Assembly (NCBI RefSeq): GCF_003947415.1
Contig: NZ_QHKL01000004.1
Coordinates: 1 to 64,000 of the forward strand
DNA length: 64,000 nucleotides
Origin: Amycolatopsis sp. WAC 01376
Lineage (GTDB): Bacteria; Actinomycetota; Actinomycetes; Mycobacteriales; Pseudonocardiaceae
Direction of reading: 5' to 3'
A model generated the notes under the pieces. That model was not told the DNA's origin and did no database searches. It worked only from the letters and a program-made list of their open reading frames with translations. The translations under genes were made by a program, and so were the position numbers. Of the stretch, positions 24,485 to 33,045 are shown one piece after another (position 1 is the first letter of the stretch; every line of letters begins with the position of its first letter).

Positions 24485-25666
24485 GTGCACGACGCGGTCA
24501 TCGTCGACGCCGTCCGTACCCCGATCGGCAAGGGCAAGCCCGGTGGCGCCCTGCACGGGGTCCATCCCGTCCAGTTGCTCGCCCACACGCTGCGCGCGCT
24601 CGTCCAGCGCAACGGCCTCGACCCGGCGCTGATCGACGACGTCATCGGCGGCGCGGTCGACCAGGTCGGCGAACAGGCCCAGAACGTCACGCGGTGGGCG
24701 GCACTCGCGGCCGGGCTGCCCGAGTCCGTGCCCGCGACCACCGTCGACCGGCAGTGCGGGAGCAGCCAGCAGGCCGTGCATTTCGCCGCACAGGGCGTGA
24801 TGGCCGGCGCGTACGACGTCGTCATCGCCTGCGGTGTCGAGTCCATGAGCCGCGTCCCGATGTGGTCGAACGTGCTGCCCGGCACCGATCCGCTCGGCCC
24901 CGGCGTCGCCGAGCGCTATCCGGAAGGCCTGGTGCCGCAAGGGATCAGCGCCGAACTCATCGCCGCGAAGTGGTCGCTCAGCCGCGGCGCGATGGACGAG
25001 TTCGCGGTGTCCTCGCACCGGAAGGCGGCGCGGGCGCACGCGCTCGGCCGGTTCGCGAGCCAGATCGTGCCGATCGAGACCCCGTCGGGCCTGGTGTCCA
25101 CCGACGAGTCCGTCCGGCCGGGCACCGACCTCGAAACGCTGGCCAAGCTGCGCCCCGCGTTCCAGGACGAGGGGATCTCGGAAAGATTCCCGCAGATCGA
25201 CTGGTCGGTGACCGCGGGCAACAGCAGCCCGATCAACGACGGCGCCTCCGCCGTGCTCATCACTTCCAGCGAGACCGCCGCCAGACTGGGGCTGCGGCCG
25301 CGCGCCCGGCTGCACAGTTTCGCCGTCACCGGCTCCGACCCGCTGCTCATGCTCACCGGCGTCATCCCGGCGACGGAGAAGGTCTTGCGGCGCGCCGGTC
25401 TGCGCCTCGCGGACATCGACCTGTTCGAGATCAACGAGGCGTTCGCCAGTGTCGTGCTGGCGTGGCAGCAGGAGACCGGGGCCGACCCGGCCAAGGTCAA
25501 CGTCCACGGCGGGGCGATCGCGCTGGGTCATCCGCTCGGCGCGAGCGGCACCCGGCTGATGGGCACGCTGGTCAACGCGCTGCACCACCACGGCGCCCGC
25601 TACGGCCTGCAGGCGATGTGCGAAGGCGGCGGCCAGGCCAACGCGACCATCCTGGAGGCGTTGTGA
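24485..25666 (+). CDS. Thiolase (acetyl-CoA C-acyltransferase; steroid 3-ketoacyl-CoA thiolase type)
   Basis: A 393-residue thiolase II. The acylated cysteine is in TVDRQCGSSQQAVHFA (near residue 90), the histidine in HGGAIALGHPLGASGTRL and the second cysteine in MCEGGGQANATILE. Family members cleave 3-ketoacyl-CoA or condense acetyl-CoA; similarity to FadA5/FadA6-type steroid and fatty-acid thiolases is a recognition from sequence only. GTG start with GGAGG 5-10 nt upstream. It overlaps the ferredoxin-like gene by GTGA and is divergent from the HxlR gene. Confidence 0.92.
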   Translation: MHDAVIVDAVRTPIGKGKPGGALHGVHPVQLLAHTLRALVQRNGLDPALIDDVIGGAVDQVGEQAQNVTRWAALAAGLPESVPATTVDRQCGSSQQAVHFAAQGVMAGAYDVVIACGVESMSRVPMWSNVLPGTDPLGPGVAERYPEGLVPQGISAELIAAKWSLSRGAMDEFAVSSHRKAARAHALGRFASQIVPIETPSGLVSTDESVRPGTDLETLAKLRPAFQDEGISERFPQIDWSVTAGNSSPINDGASAVLITSSETAARLGLRPRARLHSFAVTGSDPLLMLTGVIPATEKVLRRAGLRLADIDLFEINEAFASVVLAWQQETGADPAKVNVHGGAIALGHPLGASGTRLMGTLVNALHHHGARYGLQAMCEGGGQANATILEAL

Positions 25667-26697
25667 CCGACCGGCTTCCCAAGAAACTGGCGAGCCACCC
25701 GTCGGTACGGGCGGTGCTCGCCAAACCGCGGGACAGGCCGTCACCGGTGATCGACGCCGGCTGGCTCAAGGAGATCTGCCTCGCCGCCGGTGCCGACGAC
25801 GCGGCGGCCGTCCCGCTCGACCATCCGGATCTTGCGGGCGAACGTGAACACGTCCTGCGCGCGCTCCCCGGCACCAAGACCCTGGTCTCGCTCGTGGTGC
25901 GGATGAACCGCGACGACGTCCGCTCCCCCGCCCGCAGCGTCGCCAACCAGGAGTTCCACCGTGGTGGCGAGATCATCAACGAGGCCGGGCACACGATCGT
26001 CCGGGCACTGCAGGACGCCGGATACCGCGCGATCAACCCGTCGGCGACGTTCCCGATGGAGATGGAGCACTATCCCGGCCGGATCTGGGTGGTCGCGCAC
26101 AAGACGGTCGCCGTCGCGGCCGGACTCGGCGCCATGGGGCTGCACCGCAACGTGATCCATCCGAAGTTCGGCAACTTCGTGCTCCTCGCGACGTTGCTCG
26201 TGGACGCCGAGGTGTCCGCCCACGGCGAGCCCCTCGACTACAACCCCTGCCTGGAGTGCAAGCTGTGCGTCGCGGCTTGCCCGATCGGGGCGATCTCGAA
26301 GACCGGCGAGTTCGACTTCCTAGCCTGTTCGACGCACAACTACCGCGAGTTCATGAGCGGCTTCACCGACTGGGCGCAGACCGTGGCCGACAGCGAAGAC
26401 GCCGCCGACTTCAGGTCCAGGGTGACCGACTCGGAGAACGTGTCGATGTGGCAGAGCCTCGCGTTCAAGCCGAACTACAAGGCCGCGTACTGCATGGCCG
26501 TCTGCCCGGCGGGTGAAGACGTGCTCGGACCGTATCTCGACGACCGCCGCGGCTTCCTCGGCACCGTGGTGAAACCGTTGCAGGACAAGGTGGAGACGCT
26601 GTACGTGCAGGAAGGTTCACCGGCGAAGGCCTACGCCGAACGCCGGTTCCCGCACAAGCCGGTGAAGGAGGTCGACGGCGGCTACCCGCGGCGGTAG
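25663..26697 (+). CDS. 4Fe-4S ferredoxin-domain protein (epoxyqueuosine-reductase-like)
   Basis: A 344-residue protein with one clear 4Fe-4S motif CLECKLCVAACP (about residues 196-207). A second, atypical cysteine set follows (FLACSTHNY and YCMAVCPAG). The N-terminal half (EICLAAGADDAAAVPLDHP, VANQEFHRGGEIINEAGH) resembles the reductase-type domain that flanks such ferredoxin modules in QueG-like proteins. Electron transfer to an unknown substrate is likely. It is translated with the thiolase, so an oxidative/degradative pathway role is plausible; queuosine synthesis is unlikely in this context. Confidence 0.8.
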   Translation: MTDRLPKKLASHPSVRAVLAKPRDRPSPVIDAGWLKEICLAAGADDAAAVPLDHPDLAGEREHVLRALPGTKTLVSLVVRMNRDDVRSPARSVANQEFHRGGEIINEAGHTIVRALQDAGYRAINPSATFPMEMEHYPGRIWVVAHKTVAVAAGLGAMGLHRNVIHPKFGNFVLLATLLVDAEVSAHGEPLDYNPCLECKLCVAACPIGAISKTGEFDFLACSTHNYREFMSGFTDWAQTVADSEDAADFRSRVTDSENVSMWQSLAFKPNYKAAYCMAVCPAGEDVLGPYLDDRRGFLGTVVKPLQDKVETLYVQEGSPAKAYAERRFPHKPVKEVDGGYPRR

Positions 26698-26790
26698 GGC
26701 CGCCCCTACCTCGCGCTCGGGGGCCTGTCCCCTGTCCGGTGACGGCCGGTCTCCCTAACCTGGCGGCTAAGCCTGGGGAGGACCTTCCGC

Positions 26791-28137
26791 ATGATCGCGA
26801 CCAAGCTGGCGTTCTCGTCGCTCCGCCGTCGTACCACCGGATTCATCGCGAGTTTCGTCGCGCTGTTCTTCGGTGCCACGATTCTGATGACGTTCGCGTC
26901 CCTCCTGGACACTCGCACCGCCGCCGGACCGGAGACCGCGAAGACGCTGCCGATCATGGCGAGCGTCGTCGGTGGCTGGGGCCTGGTGATCGTCCTGTTC
27001 GCGACGCTTTCGACGCTCTCTCTGCTGATCCGGCAACGCGCCCCGGAGCTGGCGTTGCTGAAGAGTGTCGGCGCGACGCCGTCGCAGATCGGCCGGATGA
27101 TCGTCGGTGAAGCGGCGGCCGTCGCGGTCCTCGCCGCGGCCACGGCCGTCGTGCCGTCGGTCTTCGCCGGACGGTGGCTGGTCGCGCTGCTCGGTGACAC
27201 GGGCCGCGTACCGGCCGGGCTCGAGGCGCGGTTCGGCCCGATCGCGGTCTCGATGGGCACCGGCATCACGCTTCTCGCGGCGCTGGTGGCAGGGACGGTC
27301 GCCGCGCGACAGGTGACCCGGCGCGGAGCGGTGGAGGCGATCCGCGAGGCGGGCGTCGACACCCGGCGGACCAGCCGGCTCCGGGTGGTCGGCGCCGCGA
27401 TCGTGCTGGCCGCCGGGCTCGGCTGCGGTGTGGTGACGATGACCGTGTTCACCGGGACGGAACCCGCGCTGATGGCGGTCGGCGGCCAGGGCGCGATCCT
27501 CGCCGCGATCGGGTTGGCACTCCTCGCCCCCGCGCTGCTCGGCCCCATCGCAGCCGTGCTGGCCGCTCCGCTGCGACGCGCGGGCGTCAGCGGTCACCTC
27601 ACGGCGGCGCACCTTCGTGTCCGAAGCCGCCAAATGGCCGGTGTGCTGGTGCCGATCATCCTGTTCACCGGGATCGCGACCGGGACGCTGTACATGCAGG
27701 CCGTCGAGAACGCCGCCGTCATCGCACCGGTCGAGATCGCGAGCAGTATCGAGACCCTGAACTACGTCGTCGTCGGCATGATCGCGCTGTTCGCCGCCGT
27801 GATGCTGGTGAACACCGTCGTGGCCGCGATCGCCGGACGCCGCCGGGAGTTCGGTCAACAGCGGCTCATCGGTTCGACACCGTCGCAGGTCCTGCGGCTC
27901 GTCGGCACCGAAGGCACCGTCCTGGCGGCGGTCGGCGTGCTGTTCGGCTCGCTCGCCGCGGCCGTCACCGTGATCCCCTACAGCGTCGCCAGGACCGGCG
28001 GTCCCGTACCGGACGCGACGATCGGCGCCTATCTCGTCATCGTCGCCGTCGCGGTGACCTCGACCCTCGGTTCGCACCTGGGCGCGGCGGCGACGGCGAT
28101 GCGCGCCCCGGCGATCCGAACCGCCGCCCGCGGCTGA
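26791..28137 (+). CDS. FtsX-like ABC permease without an adjacent ATPase
   Basis: A 448-residue membrane protein made of two FtsX/MacB-type units. Helices lie near residues 18-38, 58-80 and 105-125, with the first FtsX loop LLIRQRAPELALLKSVGATPSQIGRMIVGEA. A second set of helices follows, with RRREFGQQRLIGSTPSQVLRLVGTEG. Such permeases normally pair with a LolD/MacB-type ATPase, but none is encoded next to it here. It could use an ATPase elsewhere or work in a two-component-regulated export system. The ATG follows GGGGAGGA by 8 nt. Confidence 0.88.
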   Translation: MIATKLAFSSLRRRTTGFIASFVALFFGATILMTFASLLDTRTAAGPETAKTLPIMASVVGGWGLVIVLFATLSTLSLLIRQRAPELALLKSVGATPSQIGRMIVGEAAAVAVLAAATAVVPSVFAGRWLVALLGDTGRVPAGLEARFGPIAVSMGTGITLLAALVAGTVAARQVTRRGAVEAIREAGVDTRRTSRLRVVGAAIVLAAGLGCGVVTMTVFTGTEPALMAVGGQGAILAAIGLALLAPALLGPIAAVLAAPLRRAGVSGHLTAAHLRVRSRQMAGVLVPIILFTGIATGTLYMQAVENAAVIAPVEIASSIETLNYVVVGMIALFAAVMLVNTVVAAIAGRRREFGQQRLIGSTPSQVLRLVGTEGTVLAAVGVLFGSLAAAVTVIPYSVARTGGPVPDATIGAYLVIVAVAVTSTLGSHLGAAATAMRAPAIRTAARG

Positions 28138-28202
28138 AGGGCTGTCACATCTCCGCTCCCCCACGCGTCAGGGTTACGACTGATCGATGAAGGATGGGGA
28201 CC

Positions 28203-29090
28203 GTGGACGAACACGACTGGCTGGCACGACGCTTCGAGGGGCATCGGACGCATCTGAGGGCGGTGGCGTACCGGATGCTCGGTTCGCTCAGCGAAGCGGA
28301 CGACGCCGTGCAAGAGGCCTGGTTGCGGCTGAGCCGGTCGGAGTCCGGTGACGTGGACAATCTCGGCGGCTGGCTGACCACCGTCGTCGGCCGGATCTGC
28401 CTCGACATGCTGCGCTCACGCAAGTCACGGCGCGAAGACCCGGTCGGCGCGCAGCTCCCCGACCCGATCATCGGCCGTGAGGACGGGATCGACCCGGAAC
28501 ACCAGGCCCTGCTGGCGGACTCGGTCGGCTTGGCGCTCCTGGTCGTCCTCGACACCCTGGACCCCGCCGAACGGCTCGCGTTCGTGCTGCACGACATGTT
28601 CGCCCTGCCGTTCGACGAGATCGCGCCGATCGTGGGCCGGTCCTCCGCGGCGACCCGGCAGCTCGCCAGCCGCGCGCGCCGCCGCCTGCAGGGCTCGCCG
28701 ACGGTCCCGGACGCGGACCTGAGCCGTCAGCGGGCAGTCGTCGACGCGTTCTTCGCCGCCGCGCGGGACGGCGATTTCGACGCGCTGGTCTCGGTGCTCG
28801 ACCCGGACGTCATCCTCCGTGCCGAGGGCGGCGCGGCCCCGGCCGGTGTCACGCGTTTCGTGCGCGGCGCGGCCACGGTCGCGAGCCAGGCGCTCATGTT
28901 CCGGTCGACGGGCGCCGGTGGGGTACCGCGCCCCGCACTGGTCAACGGCGCGGCCGGGATGGTCGTCACCAAGGACGGCGTCCCGACGACGGTCTTCGCC
29001 TTCACCGTCGTGGACGGGAAGATCGCGGCGATCGAGATCCTCGCCGACCCGGACCGCCTCGCCGCGCTGGATTTCGAACCACTCGGCTGA
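28203..29090 (+). CDS. sigJ: ECF sigma factor, SigJ type with SnoaL-like C-terminal domain
   Basis: A 295-residue extracytoplasmic-function sigma factor. Region 2 is HLRAVAYRMLGSLSEADDAVQEAWLRL, region 4 is LPFDEIAPIVGRSSAATRQLASRARRRL, and a C-terminal NTF2/SnoaL-like domain (about 180-295) ends in ADPDRLAALDF. In this class the C-terminal domain takes the place of a separate anti-sigma factor. None is encoded next to it. The GTG start at 28203 is preferred because GGATGGGG precedes it; an ATG at 28194 has no room for a ribosome site. Confidence 0.9.
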   Translation: MDEHDWLARRFEGHRTHLRAVAYRMLGSLSEADDAVQEAWLRLSRSESGDVDNLGGWLTTVVGRICLDMLRSRKSRREDPVGAQLPDPIIGREDGIDPEHQALLADSVGLALLVVLDTLDPAERLAFVLHDMFALPFDEIAPIVGRSSAATRQLASRARRRLQGSPTVPDADLSRQRAVVDAFFAAARDGDFDALVSVLDPDVILRAEGGAAPAGVTRFVRGAATVASQALMFRSTGAGGVPRPALVNGAAGMVVTKDGVPTTVFAFTVVDGKIAAIEILADPDRLAALDFEPLG

Positions 29091-29093
29091 TGT

Positions 29094-29146
29094 GTCAGGA
29101 AAGGGTCGTTCAGGACATTTTTTGTCCTGAACGACCCTTTCCTGAC
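29094..29146. terminator. Bidirectional 23-bp-stem terminator
   Basis: Perfect 23-bp arms (29094-29116, 29124-29146) surround an ATTTTTT loop, right between the convergent sigma-factor and cellulase genes. The arm sequence begins GTCAGGAAAGGGTCG and so belongs to a different subclass from the GTGAAGG hairpins. Confidence 0.8.
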
Positions 29147-29162
29147 GTGCGCGCTGCCGGGA

Positions 29163-30242
29163 TCAGGAGGTCGGGAAGTTGTCCGCGGTGCGGATGCGGT
29201 CCCGGATCCAGACGCCGGCGGGCTTCAGCGGAGCCGTGCCGGTGAACGAGCTGCCCGAGCAGGTGCCCGGCTTGAACACCGCGCCCGAACGGCTGTCGTC
29301 GGAGAAGTTCCAGTTGGTCCAGCTGATCTTCTTCGACGCCAGGAAGTCCAGGTACTTCTGGGAGTTGGTGAAGTCGTTCCCGCCGTCACCGCTGGCGGTC
29401 TGGGTGCCGAACTCGGTCACGAACAGCGGGATCTTGCTCGCGGCCCGGCTCAGCGCGTTGAAGTACTCGGTTTTGTGCGACGCCGCGTAGAAGTGGAACG
29501 TGTACATGAAGTTGGTGGCGCGCACCGGGTTGTTGATGATGTCGGTCTCGTTGCGGCCGTCGGAGATGCCGAGCGAGCCCCAGCCGTGGGTGCCGACGAG
29601 CACGACGCCGTCGGAGTCCTGGGCGCGGATGACCGGGATCATCTGCTCCGCGTAGCTGCGGACGCGGTCCCAGCTGACGTTGTTGGGCTCGTTGGCGATG
29701 TCGTAGATGATGTTGGTCTTGTCCTTGTGCCGCTGGGCGATCTCGGTGAAGAACGTCTTGGCGCGGCTCAGGTTCGCGTTCGGATCGCCGGGCGTGAGCT
29801 GGTGCCAGTCGACCAGGGCGTACATCCCGCGTTTGGTGGCTTCCTCGATGTACCCGTGCACCATGTCGGTGAACTTGCGCGGGTTGGTCTCGTAGCCGCC
29901 TTCCTGGATGTACATCGAGATCCGGAGGACGTCGGCCTTCCAGTCGTTGGCCAGCGCGTCGAGCGAAGCGGTCTTCACGCACTGGCTGAACCACTGGATC
30001 CCGTGGGTGCTCATGCCACGGAGCTGGATCGGCTTGCCGGCGGAGTTGCAGAGCTGGAGGCCGCAGACCTTCAGCTGTCCGTTGATCGCCGCCGGGCTGC
30101 CCGGCGGCAGCGCGGCGGCTGCCTGCGTTGCGGGTGCTGTGCCGGTCTCGGTCGCCATCGAGGTACTCGCGGCGGCGACCGGCGCCAGCAGTCCGGCGGC
30201 CAGTGCGGCCGTCACCCGGAGACGGATCTTGTCCCAACGCAT
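29163..30242 (-). CDS. Secreted glycoside hydrolase family 5 (cellulase/endoglucanase)
   Basis: A 359-residue secreted enzyme. A signal peptide (basic start, hydrophobic core to about residue 26, then an Ala/Thr-rich stretch) precedes a GH5 barrel. The acid/base glutamate is in YDIANEPNNVSW and the nucleophile in PLFVTEFGTQ; GMSTHGIQW and YTFHFYAASH are further GH5_2 signatures. It lacks a carbohydrate-binding module. It probably hydrolyses internal beta-1,4-glucosidic bonds outside the cell. Direct and inverted GGAAA/TTTCC repeats upstream look like its control region. Confidence 0.93.
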   Translation of the reverse strand: MRWDKIRLRVTAALAAGLLAPVAAASTSMATETGTAPATQAAAALPPGSPAAINGQLKVCGLQLCNSAGKPIQLRGMSTHGIQWFSQCVKTASLDALANDWKADVLRISMYIQEGGYETNPRKFTDMVHGYIEEATKRGMYALVDWHQLTPGDPNANLSRAKTFFTEIAQRHKDKTNIIYDIANEPNNVSWDRVRSYAEQMIPVIRAQDSDGVVLVGTHGWGSLGISDGRNETDIINNPVRATNFMYTFHFYAASHKTEYFNALSRAASKIPLFVTEFGTQTASGDGGNDFTNSQKYLDFLASKKISWTNWNFSDDSRSGAVFKPGTCSGSSFTGTAPLKPAGVWIRDRIRTADNFPTS

Positions 30243-30310
30243 TCGGCTTCTCCTCTCGCGTCGACGACGCCCGCGTTGGCGTGCCGACGGTCAGGGCGGC
30301 GGGATTAAAT

Positions 30311-30337
30311 AGGAAACTTTCCTTACTATTGGAAAGT
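30311..30337 (-). promoter_or_regulatory. Repeated GGAAA-C-TTTCC sites upstream of the cellulase gene
   Basis: GGAAACTTTCC (30312-30322) is an odd palindrome, and its TTTCC half also pairs with GGAAAGT at 30331-30337 (ACTTTCC...GGAAAGT). The sequence lies about 70-95 bp upstream of the cellulase start in an AT-rich patch, as expected for an operator or promoter. Which regulator binds it is unknown. Confidence 0.45.
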
Positions 30338-30419
30338 AAAGGAGAGATTACCCACGAGATCGACGGACGGTCAAGACTTGACCACCCACTGTTTCGACGA
30401 CCTCCGGCATGATCGGAGC

Positions 30420-31172
30420 GTGACCACCATCGTGGCCTTCCACGCCCATCCGGACGACGAAGCACTGCTGACCGGCGGCACCCTCGCCCGCGCCGCCGCG
30501 GACGGGCACCGAGTCGTACTCGTGGTCGCCACCATCGGCATGAAAGGCCCGGACCCGTCGCGCCGCGCCGAACTCGAGGCAAGCGCGACGGTGCTGGGCG
30601 TCGCGCGGGTCGTACACCTCGGATACGCCGGCAGTGGCCACGGCGCGATCCTCTACCCGGACCCGCCGGGCTGGGTCCGCTTCGTCCGCGCGAGCACCGA
30701 CGAAGCGGCCGCGCGGCTCGTGGCGATCCTGCGCGAGGAGAAGGCTTCCGTGCTGCTGAGCTACGACCGCAACGGCGGCTACGGCCACCGCGACCACGTC
30801 AAGGTGCACCAGGTCGGCAAACGTGCGGCGGAACTCGCCGGCGACGTCCGGCTGCTGGAGGCCACGATCCCCCGCGACGCCGTCGCGCGCCTGGTGCGGA
30901 TCGTGCGCCTGTCCCGGATCCCGTTCCGCTACGACGTCGACAGGCTTCTCCGCGCCTACAGCGCCCGGTCCGAGATCACCCACACCTTCGACGTCCGGCG
31001 CTTCGCGCGCCAGAAGCAGGCCGCGATCGCCGCGCATTCCACCCAGGTGAAGGGAACCGGCAGGCTCGCGCCGCTGATGCGGGTCATCACCCGGCTTCCG
31101 GCGCCGCTCTTCGGCCTCGCGTTCAGCCGCGAGTGGTACATCGACGCGACGCCGCGCGGCTCACGCCCCTGA
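30420..31172 (+). CDS. PIG-L family deacetylase
   Basis: A 250-residue zinc-dependent deacetylase of the LmbE/PIG-L fold. The zinc and catalytic motif is FHAHPDDEALLTGG, and the later GYGHRDHVKVHQV provides another zinc histidine. The family includes MshB and Mca of mycothiol metabolism and antibiotic deacetylases. This protein ends with a long C-terminal segment (RFARQKQAAIAAHSTQ) like the general PIG-L group, so its substrate is open. GTG start. Its 3' end overlaps the convergent CGNR gene by 12 bp. Confidence 0.9.
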   Translation: MTTIVAFHAHPDDEALLTGGTLARAAADGHRVVLVVATIGMKGPDPSRRAELEASATVLGVARVVHLGYAGSGHGAILYPDPPGWVRFVRASTDEAAARLVAILREEKASVLLSYDRNGGYGHRDHVKVHQVGKRAAELAGDVRLLEATIPRDAVARLVRIVRLSRIPFRYDVDRLLRAYSARSEITHTFDVRRFARQKQAAIAAHSTQVKGTGRLAPLMRVITRLPAPLFGLAFSREWYIDATPRGSRP

Positions 31173-31736
31173 CCGGCGGGCGCGATACGCGGCGGCCTTC
31201 ACCCGGTTCTGGCAGGCCAGGCCACAGAACCGTTTGATCTGCGCCTGGCTCGCGTCGATGTACACCTGATCGCACCGCGGCGCCGCGCACAGCCCGACGC
31301 GATGCGGGATGTGCTCGCCGAACGCCGCCGCCACCGCCACCGCGAGCCCGGCCGTCCACTGCTGGACGAGGTCGGCTTCGGGGCCGTGGAAATGCAGGTG
31401 CCACGATTGGTCGCCGTGGCGGTGCAACGACGGACGCGCCCTGCTGTCGGCGAGCATCCGGTTGAGCAACCCGGCCGCCTCGTCGTGCTCGCGCCTGGAG
31501 AGCGACTCGATGATCTCCCGCAACCGGGACGCGAGATTTCGCAGCCTCTCCGCACTGGACAGGTCGACGCGGCCGTTCCCGGTGTCGCCGACCGCTTCGG
31601 CGGCCGCACGAACCAGATCGCGACCGCCGAGCGCGGGTTTCGGCCTGCCGTGCACGTGCTTTCCGGTCAGCGCGTTGATCAGCGCGACCCCGGCTTCCAG
31701 CCGCATCGCGTGGTGCCCGTCCAGCTCATCGGCCAT
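31161..31736 (-). CDS. CGNR zinc-finger (ABATE-domain) transcriptional regulator
   Basis: A 191-residue protein with an N-terminal ABATE-type domain (MRLEAGVALINALTGKHVHGRP...) and a C-terminal CGNR zinc finger. The finger cysteines are in GLCAAPRCDQVYID and KRFCGLACQNRVKAAAYRAR; here the eponymous CGNR reads CQNR. Such proteins are thought to be stress-related regulators in actinobacteria. The start MADELDGHH is the first good ATG, preceded by GGGAGGGAT. A run of repeats lies upstream. Confidence 0.85.
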   Translation of the reverse strand: MADELDGHHAMRLEAGVALINALTGKHVHGRPKPALGGRDLVRAAAEAVGDTGNGRVDLSSAERLRNLASRLREIIESLSRREHDEAAGLLNRMLADSRARPSLHRHGDQSWHLHFHGPEADLVQQWTAGLAVAVAAAFGEHIPHRVGLCAAPRCDQVYIDASQAQIKRFCGLACQNRVKAAAYRARRSGA

Positions 31737-31880
31737 TCGATCCCTCCCCCGCGCGTCACTGGTTCGCAGGACGCCCGCGGTGACGCTACCAAAGGCTCGC
31801 GCCACCACAAGGGCGGTGAAGTCTTTCGGAGCAACGGAATCCGACGGAAGGCCGAGTGTCAGTCCACTGTGGACAGATGG

Positions 31881-31980
31881 GCCCCATAGGAACCAGCAGT
31901 CACAACGGCTGCGCGTGAAGTCCCCCTTCCCTCGGCTCAGCCGAGGAAACTCGACCTTCACACCTTCCCCAGTACATGAA
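31881..31980. repeat. 100-bp dispersed intergenic repeat (copy 2), with hairpin
   Basis: Reverse-complement copy of 284-383. The hairpin has GTGAAG/CTTCAC outer arms and a perfect CCTCGGCT/AGCCGAGG inner stem (31930-31946). With 32014-32070 it makes up the non-coding gap between the CGNR gene and the LLM oxidoreductase gene (31737-32126); the remaining bases show nothing else. Confidence 0.75.
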
Positions 31981-32013
31981 GAACTCCAGGCGCTCACGTG
32001 AGTTTTCGTGGGA

Positions 32014-32070
32014 ATGTCGTGAAGGGTCCCTTTGAGACGATGAAGGTCTCAAAGGGACCCTTCACGACAT
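32014..32070 (-). terminator. Perfect 25-bp-stem terminator after the LLM gene
   Basis: Arms at 32014-32038 and 32046-32070 (start ATGTCGTGAAGGGTCCC) pair without mismatch around a 7-nt loop. It lies 57 bp downstream of the LLM oxidoreductase stop on the minus strand. Confidence 0.75.
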
Positions 32071-32126
32071 CAGAGGTCGACGGCCGGCCCATCGGAAGCG
32101 CTGAAGGAGCCACCCGAGCGGCCGTG

Positions 32127-33026
32127 TCACCACCGAGGCGGACCGGCGTCCACGATCTTCTGCGAAAGCTCCAGCGGGTCGAGATGCATCAGCGACTCCA
32201 TCCACCAGGTCATCCCGGCCTGCCCCAGAGCCGGCAGATCGACCTTGATGGGTTCCTCCCACGCCGGGCTCGCGTTCCCGGCGACCGCGACGTCGAAGGG
32301 ACGTCCCGGTTCCAGTCCGGCGAGGCGGAGCGCGCGGTGGGTCTCCGCGATCTCTTCGGCGGTCGGCGTGTGGTCCTCGGGGTTCGGGAAGATCCCGTCG
32401 CACAACGCCGCCCGCCGGACGACGCGCGGGTTGTCGGTCGAGCTCGCCACCCAGATCGGGATCGGGAACGGCTCGGGCGGCGCCTCGGCGAGGGCGACCT
32501 GGTAGTGCGCGCCGTCGTGGTCGAACCGCCTGCCGGACCAGATCGCGCGGATGACGTCGAGGCCTTCGTCGAACATCGCCGATCGGGTCAGGAGGTCGGT
32601 CTGCTCGCCGAACCGGCTGAAGTCACCGGATTCGTCCGAGCCGAGCCCGGTGCCGAGGATCAGCCGCCCGCCGGAAAGCCTGCTGACCGTCGACGCGTGC
32701 CGGGCGACCACCCACGGGCGGCGCCGGGCGGGCGGTGTGATCATCGGGCCGAACAGCAGGCGGCTGGTGGCGTGCGCGATCGCGCCGAGTGTCGTCCACG
32801 GGTCGGCGATGGGCATGGTGTCCGCGACCACGTGGTCCCACAGGAAGAACCCGTCCCAGCCCGCCGCCTCCGCGCGCACGGCGAGGTCGACGAGCACTCC
32901 CGGCTCACCGAACGGGCCGAAAGGCGGCAGATAGACGGCGTGTCGGACCGTGCTGCCGGTCAAGTCGATCATCTCCCCAACGTCATCGTCGAAGCCCCCG
33001 GACGGCCTCTTGTTTACGCCGTTCAC
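32127..33026 (-). CDS. LLM-class flavin/F420-dependent oxidoreductase
   Basis: A 299-residue luciferase-like TIM-barrel enzyme (VYLPPFGPFGEPGVLVDLAVRAEAAGWDGFFLWDHVV; LSGGRLILGTGLGSDESGDFSRFGE; PIWVASSTDNPRVVRRAALCDGIFP). The pattern suits the F420/FMN-dependent bacterial LLM family; substrate unknown. The GTG at 33026 gives the longest frame without a clear ribosome site; an ATG at 32972 (MIDLTGS) is an alternative, but a GGGGAG directly abuts it. It is divergent from the secreted GH1 gene. Confidence 0.88.
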   Translation of the reverse strand: MNGVNKRPSGGFDDDVGEMIDLTGSTVRHAVYLPPFGPFGEPGVLVDLAVRAEAAGWDGFFLWDHVVADTMPIADPWTTLGAIAHATSRLLFGPMITPPARRRPWVVARHASTVSRLSGGRLILGTGLGSDESGDFSRFGEQTDLLTRSAMFDEGLDVIRAIWSGRRFDHDGAHYQVALAEAPPEPFPIPIWVASSTDNPRVVRRAALCDGIFPNPEDHTPTAEEIAETHRALRLAGLEPGRPFDVAVAGNASPAWEEPIKVDLPALGQAGMTWWMESLMHLDPLELSQKIVDAGPPRW

Positions 33027-33045
33027 TCACGTTAGCGTCCGGAAG

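Noticed and set aside
25663..26697. Epoxyqueuosine reductase QueG
   Set aside because: Only the general reductase-plus-ferredoxin layout is shared. The second cluster cysteines are atypical and the gene is coupled to a thiolase.
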